DNA from: Streptomyces aureoverticillatus
GTDB taxonomy: Bacteria; Actinomycetota; Actinomycetes; Streptomycetales; Streptomycetaceae
Length of the DNA: 64,000 bases
Assembly: GCF_014649395.1 (NCBI RefSeq)
Contig: NZ_BMSY01000011.1
Coordinates: 1-64,000, forward strand
Direction of reading: 5' to 3'
In this document: one piece after another, positions 34,554-43,319 of the stretch
Layout of the letters: each line of letters opens with the position of its first letter
Position numbering within the stretch: the first letter of the stretch is position 1
Program-made: the position numbers and the translations under genes
The notes under the pieces: generated by a model
The model's input: the letters and a program-made list of their open reading frames with translations, nothing else
What the model was told of the DNA's origin: nothing
The model's database searches: none

Positions 34554-35759
34554 TCAGGAGTTCGGCGGCGTCTCGTCCGGGAAGATCTTCGTGACGATCT
34601 TGCCGTCCTTCGTCAGATAGCCGTGCAGCATGCCCGGGCTGCTGTGCGGCGCGTCGAACTCCCCGTTCGGCGCGAGCGCGATGACACCGCCGTCGCCGCC
34701 GAGCCCGGGCAGTCGCTTGACGATCACTTCGTACGCGGCGGTCGCGACGCCGACCCCCTTGAACTCCATGAGGTTGGAGATCGTGGAGGTGGCCGCGCCC
34801 CGGATGAACACCTCGCCGGCACCGGTGGCGCTCGCGGCGACCGTGCCGTTCTTCGCATACGTCCCCGAGCCGATCAGCGGCGAGTCACCCACGCGGCCGG
34901 GCAGCTTGTTGGTCATGCCGCCCGTGGAGGTGGCCGCCGCCAGGTCGCGCTCGCCGTCCACGGCGACCGCGCCGACCGTGCCCTTGGACTGCGCGTCGGC
35001 GACGGACGCGGGTGCGTCGGCGGCGCCGGCGGCGGCCTTCTCGCCGCCTCTGCCACCGTTGGCGCCCTTGCCACCGTTGGCGCCGGTGCCGCCCCGGCCC
35101 TCCTTGCCGCCCCGCTCCGCCTCCTTGGCGGCCATCAGGGCGTCCCAGCGGGCCTGCGTCCAGTAGTAGTCCTGGGTGACCGTCCGCAGGCCGTGCCGCG
35201 CGCCGAAGTCGTCGGCGCCCTCGCCCGAGAGCAGCACGTGCGGGGACTTGTCCATGACCGCGCGGGCGCCCGCGATGGGGTTGCGCAGGCTCTTCACGCC
35301 CGCCACCGCGCCTGCCTTCAGGTCCGAGCCGCGCATGATCGACGCGTCCAGTTCATGGCCCGCGTCAGCGGTGAACACGGCTCCCTTGCCCGCGTTGAAC
35401 AGCGGGTTGTCCTCAAGTCGCTGCACGGCGGCCTGGACGGCGTCCACGCTGGAGCCGCCCTTGTCGAGGATCTTCCGCCCGGCCTTCAGGGCGTCGGCGA
35501 GCCCGTCCCGGTACGCCTTCTCGCGCTCCGGAGTCGTCTTGTCCCGGTCGAGCGCGGTCCCGGCCCCGCCGTGCACGGCGAGCACCACGTCGCGCGCGTC
35601 GGGCTTGCCCTTCCCGGCGGGCCGCTCCCCGTGCGCGGCGGGCGCCGTGCGGCCGTCCGGATCCCGGCCCGCGCCGTCGGGGACGACGACCACGGTCACG
35701 GTGACCGCGGCGGCGGTGGCGAGGACGGGAATCAGCCAGGTCAGAGGGCGTCTGCGCAT
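34554..35759 (-). CDS. Secreted or membrane-anchored isoaspartyl peptidase / L-asparaginase (Ntn hydrolase)
   Basis: 401 residues; GAGGAG lies 5 bases before the ATG. An N-terminal helix (7-26) targets the protein to the membrane or outside. VLAVHGGAGTALDRD opens the plant-type asparaginase fold, and the autocleavage site with the nucleophilic Thr is KGTVGAVAVD, about residue 260. STGGMTNKLPGRVGDSPLIGSGTYA follows. A Gly/Lys-rich loop of about 30 residues (GGTGANGGKGANGGRGG) precedes the cleavage site. Such enzymes hydrolyse beta-aspartyl peptides or asparagine. Confidence 0.93.
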   Translation of the reverse strand: MRRRPLTWLIPVLATAAAVTVTVVVVPDGAGRDPDGRTAPAAHGERPAGKGKPDARDVVLAVHGGAGTALDRDKTTPEREKAYRDGLADALKAGRKILDKGGSSVDAVQAAVQRLEDNPLFNAGKGAVFTADAGHELDASIMRGSDLKAGAVAGVKSLRNPIAGARAVMDKSPHVLLSGEGADDFGARHGLRTVTQDYYWTQARWDALMAAKEAERGGKEGRGGTGANGGKGANGGRGGEKAAAGAADAPASVADAQSKGTVGAVAVDGERDLAAATSTGGMTNKLPGRVGDSPLIGSGTYAKNGTVAASATGAGEVFIRGAATSTISNLMEFKGVGVATAAYEVIVKRLPGLGGDGGVIALAPNGEFDAPHSSPGMLHGYLTKDGKIVTKIFPDETPPNS

Positions 35760-35901
35760 CGGTACTCCTCGGCAGAGGGAACGCGGGCGTCCACGGTAAT
35801 GGCATGACCATGGCGTCTACCAGAGCGCGTCGGCCGCCCCTACCATCACCTCCGTCACCTGTCCCACACGCGTCCAACTCCCGCACCGGAAAGGGCACAT
35901 C

Positions 35902-37062
35902 ATGGGGGAACACGTCACCCGCAGGGACCTCATCCGCCTCGGCGGCACCGCCGTCGCGACCGCCGCCCTCGCCGGCGCCGGCCCGGGCACCGCCCGCGCC
36001 GCACAGCCGCCGACCGCCCCGCCCGCCGTCTCTGATCCGGCGACACCACCCCGCGGCTCCGCCCCGCTCGCCCTTCCCGCGTCCCGCGCCTTCGACCTCT
36101 CCGACCCCTCGGACCCGGTGTTCATGCACCGGCCCACGTGGTGCCCGACGGTCATGCAGTGCGCGGGCTACGACCACCTCAACAAGCACTGGTACGTCGC
36201 GCAGGTCATGTACAACCCGGACGACGGCGTGCCGTACGCGACCCGCCTCAAAGAGGGCGACATCGCGATCACCAAGCTGAGCGCGGACGGCGCCACGATG
36301 ATCGGGCGCATGTATCTGCGCGGGTTCGGGCACGGCGCGCAGATCGGCGTCGAGCCGACCGCCGCGGGCGCACCGCCCTACCTGTGGATCGAGTACGCCT
36401 CCGAGGCGCCGGACGGCAAGACCGGCTTCGGCACGAAGGTCTGCCGCATCAAGTACCTGGGCCCGCCCGCGAGTCAGCCGCCGCGCAGCTTCCACTGGGA
36501 CAGCGCGGCCGACCGCACGGCGATGAACTTCAAGGACCGCACGCCCGATCCGGCGCAGCTGCCCGGCACGGGCGCGACGCTCTCCGCGCCGCGCCCGGTC
36601 GTCGACATGCACCACCGCCGGCTCCTGGTCCGCTTCAACCGGGGCGGCGGCCTGCAGTGCGCCGTCTGGGACCTGGACGCGGCCGTCGCGGCACCCCTGG
36701 GCGCGCCGCTGGCGCACCGCGCGGACCTGTACAAGCCGCCGGTGGCCCAGGGCTTCTGTCTGTACGGCTCGTACCTGTACATGTACGAGGGCGAGGCCTA
36801 CAAGAACGGCGGCCCCGAGAACGCCGACGACACCGGCAACACGTACATCACCCGTATCGACCTCAACACCGGAGTCACCGAACGGGCGTTGACGCGCGCC
36901 CTGAAGAGCCTGACGTTCCGCGAGCCGGAGGGCATGAACATCATGCTCGTGCCGGACGCGGCCGGACCCGGCGGCTACAGCGCCCGCCTGACCTTCGGCT
37001 TCGCGTCCGGAGCGGAGGGAGCGCGGCGCTGCAACATCGCGTACAAGGACAAACTGGTGTGA
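35902..37062 (+). CDS. Tat-exported beta-propeller-like protein (TagC/phage receptor-binding-like)
   Basis: 386 residues. The N-terminus TRRDLIRLGG followed by a hydrophobic stretch and ARAA is a Tat signal peptide, so the protein is exported folded. The mature region (MQCAGYDHLNKHWYVAQVM, GDIAITKLSADG, YLWIEYAS, YLYMYEGEAY) has repeated beta strands like the proteins called teichoic acid biosynthesis protein C, whose enzymatic role is not established. It could bind cell-wall polymers. It is monocistronic; a convergent acyl-CoA dehydrogenase follows. Confidence 0.75.
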   Translation: MGEHVTRRDLIRLGGTAVATAALAGAGPGTARAAQPPTAPPAVSDPATPPRGSAPLALPASRAFDLSDPSDPVFMHRPTWCPTVMQCAGYDHLNKHWYVAQVMYNPDDGVPYATRLKEGDIAITKLSADGATMIGRMYLRGFGHGAQIGVEPTAAGAPPYLWIEYASEAPDGKTGFGTKVCRIKYLGPPASQPPRSFHWDSAADRTAMNFKDRTPDPAQLPGTGATLSAPRPVVDMHHRRLLVRFNRGGGLQCAVWDLDAAVAAPLGAPLAHRADLYKPPVAQGFCLYGSYLYMYEGEAYKNGGPENADDTGNTYITRIDLNTGVTERALTRALKSLTFREPEGMNIMLVPDAAGPGGYSARLTFGFASGAEGARRCNIAYKDKLV

Positions 37063-37084
37063 GCCCCTCAGGGCCCGGCGCGAG

Positions 37085-38311
37085 TCAGCGGATCGGCAGT
37101 CCCGAGAGCGCCCGGGCGATCACCAGGCGCTGGATCTCGCTGGTGCCCTCGAAGATGGTGTAGATCGCGGCGTCCCGGTGCATGCGCTCCACCGGGTACT
37201 CGCGGGTGAAGCCGTTGCCGCCGAGGATCTGGATCGCCTGGGCGGTGACCTTCTTGGCGGTCTCGCTGGCGAACAGCTTGGACATCGAGCCCTCGGCCGA
37301 CTCGAACTTCTTGCCCGTGGTGGCCATCCAGGAGGCGCGCCACACGAGCAGCCGGGCCGCGTCGATCTGCGTACGCATGTCGGCCAGCTGGAAGGCGACC
37401 CCCTGGTTGTCGATGATGGGGCGGCCGAACTGCGTACGCGTCTTGGCGTACTCCAGGGCCTCTTCGTACGCGGCGCGGGCCGTGCCCACCGCCATCGCGC
37501 CGACGGCCGGGCGGGACGCCTCGAACGTCGCCATGGCGGCGTTCTTGAGCCGCTCGCCGCCGCTCTTCGCGCGCTCGCGCGCGCGTGCCAGGCGCTCGTC
37601 CAGCTTGTCCTTGCCGCCGAGCAGACAGGAACCGGGGACGCGCACGTCCTCCAGGACGACCTCGGCGGTGTGCGAGGCGCGGATGCCGTGCTTCTTGAAC
37701 TTCTGCCCCTGGGACAGGCCGGGGGTGTTCGGCGGCACGATGAAGGACGCGTGGCCCTTGGAGCCGAGCTCGGGGTCGACGACGGCGACGACGACGTGGA
37801 CGCCCGCGATGCCGCCGTTGGTCGCCCAGGTCTTGGTGCCGTTGAGGACCCACTCGTCCTTCGCCTCGTCGTAGACGGCGCGGGTCCGCATGGAGGCCAC
37901 GTCGGACCCGGCGTCCGGCTCGGACGAGCAGAAGGCGGCGACCTTGACGTCGTTCACATCGCCGTACATCTGCGGGATCCAGGTGCCGATCTGCTCCTCG
38001 GTGCCGTTGGCCAGGACGCCCACCGCCGCCAGGCCGGTGCCGACTATGGACAGGGCTATGCCCGCGTCGCCCCAGAACAGCTCCTCCATGGCCATCGGGA
38101 TGCCGAGCCCGGTGGGGTCGAAGAACTGCTGGGCGTAGAAGTCCAGGGAGTAGATCCCGACCTTCGCCGCCTCCTGGATCACCGGCCAGGGCGTCTCCTC
38201 GCGCTCGTCCCACTCGGCCGCGGCCGGGCGGATCACGTCGGCGGCGAAACCGTGGAGCCAGTCCCGGACCTCCTTCTGCTCGTCGTTGAGCTCCATGGTG
38301 AACTCGGCCAT
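37085..38311 (-). CDS. Acyl-CoA dehydrogenase
   Basis: 408 residues, the normal length. It introduces the alpha-beta double bond in acyl-CoA using FAD and passes electrons to ETF. AAFCSSEPDAGSDVASMRT and NGTKTWATNGG are the FAD-binding signatures; RMHRDAAIYTIFEGTSEIQRLVIAR includes the catalytic-base Glu region at the C-terminus. GGAGGGG precedes the ATG. It is divergent from a TetR regulator, with two operator-like palindromes between, so fatty-acid-responsive control is likely. Confidence 0.95.
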   Translation of the reverse strand: MAEFTMELNDEQKEVRDWLHGFAADVIRPAAAEWDEREETPWPVIQEAAKVGIYSLDFYAQQFFDPTGLGIPMAMEELFWGDAGIALSIVGTGLAAVGVLANGTEEQIGTWIPQMYGDVNDVKVAAFCSSEPDAGSDVASMRTRAVYDEAKDEWVLNGTKTWATNGGIAGVHVVVAVVDPELGSKGHASFIVPPNTPGLSQGQKFKKHGIRASHTAEVVLEDVRVPGSCLLGGKDKLDERLARARERAKSGGERLKNAAMATFEASRPAVGAMAVGTARAAYEEALEYAKTRTQFGRPIIDNQGVAFQLADMRTQIDAARLLVWRASWMATTGKKFESAEGSMSKLFASETAKKVTAQAIQILGGNGFTREYPVERMHRDAAIYTIFEGTSEIQRLVIARALSGLPIR

Positions 38312-38341
38312 GACCCCTCCAGGACTGCGGAACCCTGCTAC

Positions 38342-38380
38342 GTTACTTCCGGTAACTGGAGTGTGTTACTGGCCGGTAGC
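38342..38380. promoter_or_regulatory. Two operator-like palindromes in the acyl-CoA dehydrogenase/TetR promoter
   Basis: GTTACTTCCGGTAAC (38342-38356) and GTTACTGGCCGGTAGC (38365-38380) are related inverted repeats whose starts are 23 bases apart. They lie 31-69 bases from the dehydrogenase start, where a FadR-like TetR repressor would act. Confidence 0.65.
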
Positions 38381-38477
38381 CGATGTCAACTCCCGGCAGC
38401 CCGTTCGATGCGCACCCCCGCGCGAGTGTTACGTTGCGCGTGCGTCAGGCAATCGCATCGGGCGGAGAGAACACTTC

Positions 38478-39134
38478 ATGGAGACCACGCAGCGGACCGA
38501 TCAGCAACGGTCCGCCGAGCAACGGCGGCGCGAACTGCTCGAGGCGGCCGACCGCGTCGTGCTCCGCGACGGCCCCGGCGCCTCGATGAACGCCATCGCC
38601 GCCGAGGCGGGCATCACCAAGCCCATTCTGTACCGGCACTTCGGCGACAAGGGAGGCCTGTACGCGGCCCTCGCCAAGCGGCACACGGACGCGCTGCTCG
38701 CCTCGCTGCGCGCGGCCCTGGACGCCCCCGCCGAGCGCAGGGAGCGGGTGGAGTCCACGCTCGACACCTACCTCGCGGCGATCGAGGCCCGGCCCCAGGT
38801 CTACCGCTTCCTGATGCATCCGTCGGAGGCGGGCCCCACCGGCGAGCAGGGCGGCGAGGGCGGCTTCGACGTCGGCCTGCACTCCGTTCCGCTGCTGCGC
38901 CGGCTCGGCGAGGAGCTGGCCGAGGTCATCGAGGAGCGGGTCGACCTCGGCCCGGAGAGCACCCAGCTCGCGCGCGTGTGGGGCCACGGCATCGTCGGCA
39001 TGATGCACGCGGCCGGCGACTGGTGGCTCGGCGAACGCCCCTGCTCCCGTGCCGAGTTGGTGCGCAGCCTGGCCGACCTGCTCTGGGGACGGCTCGCGGC
39101 GGCGGGCAACCGGGTGGGCGGCCCCGGATTCTGA
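38478..39134 (+). CDS. TetR-family regulator of the acyl-CoA dehydrogenase
   Basis: 218 residues from the ATG at 38478 with GGAGAGA upstream. The HTH is ASMNAIAAEAGITKPILYRHFGDKGGLYAAL. The ligand domain contains VYRFLMHPSEAG and GHGIVGMMHAAGDWWL, a pattern seen in TetR regulators of fatty-acid and acyl-CoA metabolism. Divergent position and twin palindromes in the shared promoter suggest repression of the dehydrogenase, relieved by an acyl-CoA; the ligand is inference. Confidence 0.9.
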   Translation: METTQRTDQQRSAEQRRRELLEAADRVVLRDGPGASMNAIAAEAGITKPILYRHFGDKGGLYAALAKRHTDALLASLRAALDAPAERRERVESTLDTYLAAIEARPQVYRFLMHPSEAGPTGEQGGEGGFDVGLHSVPLLRRLGEELAEVIEERVDLGPESTQLARVWGHGIVGMMHAAGDWWLGERPCSRAELVRSLADLLWGRLAAAGNRVGGPGF

Positions 39135-39170
39135 GGTCCGGTCACTGACGTTCGGCCCGGCCGCCGGGGT

Positions 39171-39716
39171 TCAGGCCGTGGTGGCCCAGGGCGCCCGCGC
39201 CGCCTGCCGCAGCACCCGACGGCGGCGCCAGCCGGTGACGTGGTCGGTGTACACCCCGCCGTCCAGGTGGTCGTACTCGTGCTGGAGGCAGCGGGCGAAG
39301 TATCCGGTGCCGTGCACCCGCACCGGCTCCCCGCGCAGCGTGACGCCCTCCAGGACGGCGTGGTCGAAGCGCGGGGTCGCCGCCTCCAGGCCCGGCAGCG
39401 ACAGACACCCCTCGGGGCCGCGCACGCTCACCCCGTCCACGTCCACCAGGCGCGGGTTCACCAGGTGCCCGAGGTGACGCACGTCCTCGTCGTCCGGGCA
39501 GTCGTAGACGAACACCCGCAGGCCCACGCCGATCTGGTTCGCGGCCAGGCCCACGCCGTTCGCCGCGTACATCGTGGCGTACATGTCCTCGACGAGGGCG
39601 GCCAGTTGCGGGCCGAAGTCGGTCACCTCCGCACAGGGGGCGTGCAGCACGGGGTCACCGAGCAGGGTCAGGGGTCGTACGCGCCCTGAGGCGCCCGGGA
39701 TCGAGCCGTGTCGCAT
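39171..39716 (-). CDS. def: Peptide deformylase
   Basis: 181 residues. It removes the formyl group from nascent protein N-termini. All three motifs are present: GVGLAANQIG, EGCLSLPG with the metal-binding Cys, and QHEYDHLDG with both metal His residues and the catalytic Glu. It probably belongs to the second deformylase group of actinobacteria. The ribosome-binding site is weak. It is divergent from murT. Confidence 0.95.
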   Translation of the reverse strand: MRHGSIPGASGRVRPLTLLGDPVLHAPCAEVTDFGPQLAALVEDMYATMYAANGVGLAANQIGVGLRVFVYDCPDDEDVRHLGHLVNPRLVDVDGVSVRGPEGCLSLPGLEAATPRFDHAVLEGVTLRGEPVRVHGTGYFARCLQHEYDHLDGGVYTDHVTGWRRRRVLRQAARAPWATTA

Positions 39717-39862
39717 GGCGGCAAGAGTACGGTCAAGGGACAGCCGTGCCGTCCACAGGTGCCGACAGGTGCCGTGATTCGGGCTTGTCAGTCGATCTCG
39801 ATAGGCTGGCCCGACACGATGCCGGGCAGGCGCGGCGCCGTACGCAAGGAGGATCCAGACTG

Positions 39863-41110
39863 ATGGCAGGACACCCTGGCAGTGCAGACCCGCTGTCGCC
39901 GCGGGCCAAGCTGGCCGTGACGGCGGGCAAGGCAGCCGCGGCGGTGTCGCGCGCGGCGGGCCGCGGCAGCGGTTCGGTGATCGGCGGCAAGGTGGCCCTC
40001 AGGCTCGACCCGGAGCTTCTGGGCCGGCTCGCCACACACCTGGACGTGGTGCTCGTCTCGGCCACGAACGGCAAGACGACCACGACGCGGCTGATCGCCG
40101 AGGCCCTGCGCGCCAGCGGCCCGGTCGTCTCCAACGCGCTCGGCGCGAACATGCCTGCCGGCATCACCTCCGCGCTCGCGGGCGGCTCCGACGCCCGGTT
40201 CGGCGTGATCGAGGTCGACGAGAAGTACCTCGCGGGTGTCGCCCGTGACGTCGACCCCAAGGCGATCGCGCTGCTCAACCTCTCGCGCGACCAGCTCGAC
40301 CGCGCCGCCGAGACCCGCATGCTCGCCGAGAAGTGGCGCGAGGGCCTGGCGGGGTCCAAGGCCGTCGTCATCGCCAACGCCGACGACCCGCTGGTCGTGT
40401 GGGCCGCCTCCTCCTCGCCGAACGTGGTGTGGGTGGCCGCCGGCCAGGAGTGGAAGGACGACGCCTGGTCGTGCCCGGCGTGCGGCGGCGTGATGCAGCG
40501 CCCCGGCGACGACTGGTTCTGCGGCGAGTGCGGCTTCCGCAGGCCCGCGCCGAGCTGGGCCCTGTCCGGGGACTATGTGCTCGACCCGCACGGCTCGGCC
40601 TGGCCGATCCACCTCCAGCTCCCCGGCCGCGCGAACAAGGCGAACGCCGCCTCCTCGGCCGCCGTCGCCGCCGTCTTCGGGGTGCCCCCGCAGGTCGCCC
40701 TGGAGCGGATGTATCAGGTGCAGGCGGTCGCCGGGCGCTATGACGTCGTGCAGTTCCAGGGCCGCGACCTGCGGCTGCTGCTCGCGAAGAACCCGGCGGG
40801 CTGGCTCGAAACGTTTTCGCTCATCGACCCGCCGCCCACCCCGGTGATCCTCTCGGTGAACGCCCGCGGCGCGGACGGCACCGACACCTCCTGGCTCTGG
40901 GACGTCGACTACACCCGCCTCGCCGGTCACCCGATCTTCGTCCTCGGCGACCGCAAGCTGGACCTCGCCGTCCGCCTGGAGGTCGCGGGCCTCGACTTCC
41001 GCGTGTGCGAGACGCTCGACGAGGCCGTGCAGGTCGCCCCGCCCGGCCGCATCGAGACGATCGCGAACTACACCGCGTTCCAGGACCTGCGCCGCCGCGT
41101 CGGCAACTGA
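39863..41110 (+). CDS. murT: Lipid II isoglutaminyl synthase subunit MurT
   Basis: 415 residues from the ATG at 39863 with AAGGAGG 9 bases upstream. MurT and GatD together amidate the D-Glu of lipid II to D-isoglutamine. The Mur-ligase central domain has the ATP-binding loop SATNGKTTTTRLI; an inserted zinc ribbon has CPACG and CGECG; the C-terminal DUF1727-like domain follows (VDYTRLAGHPIFVLGDRKLDLAVRLE). gatD starts 41 bases downstream, so the pair is an operon. Confidence 0.95.
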   Translation: MAGHPGSADPLSPRAKLAVTAGKAAAAVSRAAGRGSGSVIGGKVALRLDPELLGRLATHLDVVLVSATNGKTTTTRLIAEALRASGPVVSNALGANMPAGITSALAGGSDARFGVIEVDEKYLAGVARDVDPKAIALLNLSRDQLDRAAETRMLAEKWREGLAGSKAVVIANADDPLVVWAASSSPNVVWVAAGQEWKDDAWSCPACGGVMQRPGDDWFCGECGFRRPAPSWALSGDYVLDPHGSAWPIHLQLPGRANKANAASSAAVAAVFGVPPQVALERMYQVQAVAGRYDVVQFQGRDLRLLLAKNPAGWLETFSLIDPPPTPVILSVNARGADGTDTSWLWDVDYTRLAGHPIFVLGDRKLDLAVRLEVAGLDFRVCETLDEAVQVAPPGRIETIANYTAFQDLRRRVGN

Positions 41111-41151
41111 CCCCCGGACTCCCCCGCACTTCGAGACCTTCGTAGGGACCA

Positions 41152-41889
41152 ATGAGCATGAGCGACAACAGCCTGCGTCTGGTGTGGGTCTACCCGGACC
41201 TGCTGAGCACGTACGGAGACCAGGGCAACGCCCTCGTCGTCGAGCGCCGCGCCCACCAGCGCGGCCTCCAGGTCGAGCGGTACGACGTCCGCAGCGACCA
41301 GCCGGTGCCCACCTCCGGCGACATCTACCTGATCGGCGGCGGCGAGGACCGCCCGCAGCGACTGGCGTCCGAGCGGCTGCGCCGCGACGGCGGTCTGCAG
41401 CGGGCCGTGGGCAACGGCGCCATCGTCTTCTCGGTGTGCGCGGGCTACCAGATCCTCGGCAACGAGTTCATCAACGACCTCGGCCAGCGCGAGCCCGGCC
41501 TCGGCCTGCTCGACGTGGTGTCCACCCGCGGCGAGGGCGAGCGCTGCGTCGGCGACGTCCTCGGGGACATCGACCCGCAGCTCGGCCTGCCCGAGCTCAC
41601 CGGCTTCGAGAACCACCAGGGCATCACGCACGTCGGCCCCGGCGCCCGCCCCTTCGCCCGGGTCCGCCTCGGCAAGGGCAACGGCACGGGGGACGGCACC
41701 GAAGGCGCGTACAACGGCACGGTCTTCGGCACCTACATGCACGGCCCCGTGCTCGCCCGCAACCCCCTCATCGCGGACCTGCTCCTGAAGCTGGCCCTCG
41801 ATGTGAACGCGCTGCCGCCGACGGACGACCGCTGGTACGACGCCCTGCGCGGCGAGCGGATCGCCGCGGCGCAGCAGCAGCCCGCGTAA
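41152..41889 (+). CDS. gatD: Lipid II isoglutaminyl synthase, glutamine amidotransferase subunit GatD
   Basis: 245 residues from ATG 41152 (41158 is also possible). It is a class I glutamine amidotransferase fold (CobB/CobQ-like) with the nucleophile Cys96 in VFSVCAGYQILG and the catalytic His in GTYMHGPVLARNP. It supplies ammonia to MurT. VWVYPDLLSTYGDQGN at the N-terminus is typical of GatD. A hairpin about 120 bases downstream probably ends the operon. Confidence 0.95.
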   Translation: MSMSDNSLRLVWVYPDLLSTYGDQGNALVVERRAHQRGLQVERYDVRSDQPVPTSGDIYLIGGGEDRPQRLASERLRRDGGLQRAVGNGAIVFSVCAGYQILGNEFINDLGQREPGLGLLDVVSTRGEGERCVGDVLGDIDPQLGLPELTGFENHQGITHVGPGARPFARVRLGKGNGTGDGTEGAYNGTVFGTYMHGPVLARNPLIADLLLKLALDVNALPPTDDRWYDALRGERIAAAQQQPA

Positions 41890-41955
41890 CGCCTCCGGCG
41901 GGGTGGGCGGATGACCCGTGCGGGTCGGACTCGCCTCCGTCGATCGCGCTGCGCG

Positions 41956-41980
41956 CTCGTCCTCAATCGCCGGACGGGCT
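41956..41980 (+). repeat. Dispersed Streptomyces-type intergenic repeat, copy 1
   Basis: A 25-base element containing CCTCAATCGCCGGACGGGCT. The reverse complement of 54211-54235 matches it at 24 of 25 positions. Elements of this kind are common between Streptomyces genes. Confidence 0.85.
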
Positions 41981-42006
41981 GACATCACCACGCGTCCTCG
42001 GGCACC

Positions 42007-42031
42007 GGGCGGGCTGGATTCCAGCCCGCCC
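42007..42031 (+). terminator. Hairpin after murT-gatD
   Basis: Perfect 11-bp stem GGGCGGGCTGG/CCAGCCCGCCC with a 3-base loop, about 120 bases after gatD. No T-tract. Confidence 0.7.
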
Positions 42032-42155
42032 CGAGCCGGTGTCCAGTGGGTGGGCGGACTCTGCGGAGGCGGACCTCACGCCGGTAGGGTGACTGCTGAT
42101 CCAGCCGGACGACGTGGTCCGGGATTCGGTCCACGTAGCGAAGGTATTCCGGGCT

Positions 42156-43181
42156 ATGCGCATTGGTGTCCTGACTTCCGGGGGCGACTGCCCCGGCCTG
42201 AACGCCGTCATCCGTTCGGTCGTCCACCGTGCCGTCGTCGACCACGGCGACGAGGTCATCGGCTTCCACGACGGCTGGAAGGGCCTGCTGGAGTGCGACT
42301 ACCGCAAGCTGGACCTGGACGCGGTGGGCGGCATCCTGGCGCGCGGCGGCACGATCCTCGGCTCCTCGCGGGTGCAGCCCGCCCACCTGCGTGACGGCGT
42401 CGAACGCGCCAAGGGGCATGTGGCCGAGCTCGGCCTCGACGCGATCATCCCGATCGGCGGCGAGGGCACCCTCAAGGCCGCCCGCCTCCTGTCGGACGCG
42501 GGCCTGCCGATCGTCGGCGTACCGAAGACCATCGACAACGACATCGCGGTCACGGACGTGACGTTCGGCTTCGACACCGCCGTCGGCGTCGCGACCGAAG
42601 CCCTCGACCGCCTGAAGACCACCGCCGAGTCGCACCAGCGCGTCCTGATCGTCGAGGTCATGGGCCGGCACACCGGCTGGATCGCGCTGCACTCCGGCAT
42701 GGCGGCCGGCGCGCACGCCATCGTCGTCCCGGAACGGCCCTTCGACATCGAGGAGTTGGCGAAGAAGGTCGGCGAGCGGTTCGAAGCGGGCAAGAAGTTC
42801 GCCATCGTCGTGGCCGCCGAGGGCGCCAAGCCCCGCGAGGGCAGCATGGCGTTCGACGAGGGCGTCAAGGACGTCTACGGCCACGAGCGCTTCGCCGGCA
42901 TCGCCCGCCAGCTCTCCCTCGAACTGGAGCAGCGCCTCGGCAAGGAGGCCCGCCCGGTGATCCTCGGCCACGTACAGCGCGGCGGCACCCCCACCGCGTA
43001 CGACCGCGTGCTCGCGACGCGCTTCGGCTGGCACGCCGTGGAGGCCGTGCACCGCGGCGAGTTCGGCCGGATGACGGCGCTGCGCGGCACGGACATCGTC
43101 ATGGTGTCGCTGGCCGAGGCCGTCGAGACGCTGAAGACCGTGCCCGAGGAGCGGTACGCGGAAGCGGAGTGCGTGCTGTAG
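42156..43181 (+). CDS. pfkA: 6-phosphofructokinase
   Basis: 341 residues. It phosphorylates fructose 6-phosphate in glycolysis. Visible: GGDCPGLNAVIR, the phosphate-donor loop IIPIGGEGTLKAA, and VPKTIDNDIAVTD, with the catalytic Asp in TIDND. Gly in GGEGT, where PPi-dependent enzymes have Asp, favours ATP as donor, while the Lys in PKTIDND marks the actinobacterial group III type. The ribosome-binding site is weak. A CtaG-like gene follows on the same strand after 138 bases. Confidence 0.94.
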   Translation: MRIGVLTSGGDCPGLNAVIRSVVHRAVVDHGDEVIGFHDGWKGLLECDYRKLDLDAVGGILARGGTILGSSRVQPAHLRDGVERAKGHVAELGLDAIIPIGGEGTLKAARLLSDAGLPIVGVPKTIDNDIAVTDVTFGFDTAVGVATEALDRLKTTAESHQRVLIVEVMGRHTGWIALHSGMAAGAHAIVVPERPFDIEELAKKVGERFEAGKKFAIVVAAEGAKPREGSMAFDEGVKDVYGHERFAGIARQLSLELEQRLGKEARPVILGHVQRGGTPTAYDRVLATRFGWHAVEAVHRGEFGRMTALRGTDIVMVSLAEAVETLKTVPEERYAEAECVL

Positions 43182-43319
43182 TCGGCGAAGGGCTGTAGTC
43201 GGCGAAGGGCCGGTGGCCCGCATTTCAAGTACTCGCCCCCGGTCGCAGGCGCGGCCGGGGGCGGTTCTACTCTGGTGCGGACACACAGCGCACAATCTGC
43301 ACGAAACAGGAGCCAGCGG

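Noticed and set aside
34554..35759. The Gly/Lys-rich loop in the asparaginase as a mobile insertion
   Set aside because: Loops before the autocleavage Thr are normally variable and flexible in this family, so it needs no special explanation.
42112..42136. ACGTGG/CCACGT inverted repeat before pfkA
   Set aside because: Arms of only 6 bases with a 13-base spacer; cannot be distinguished from chance in GC-rich DNA.
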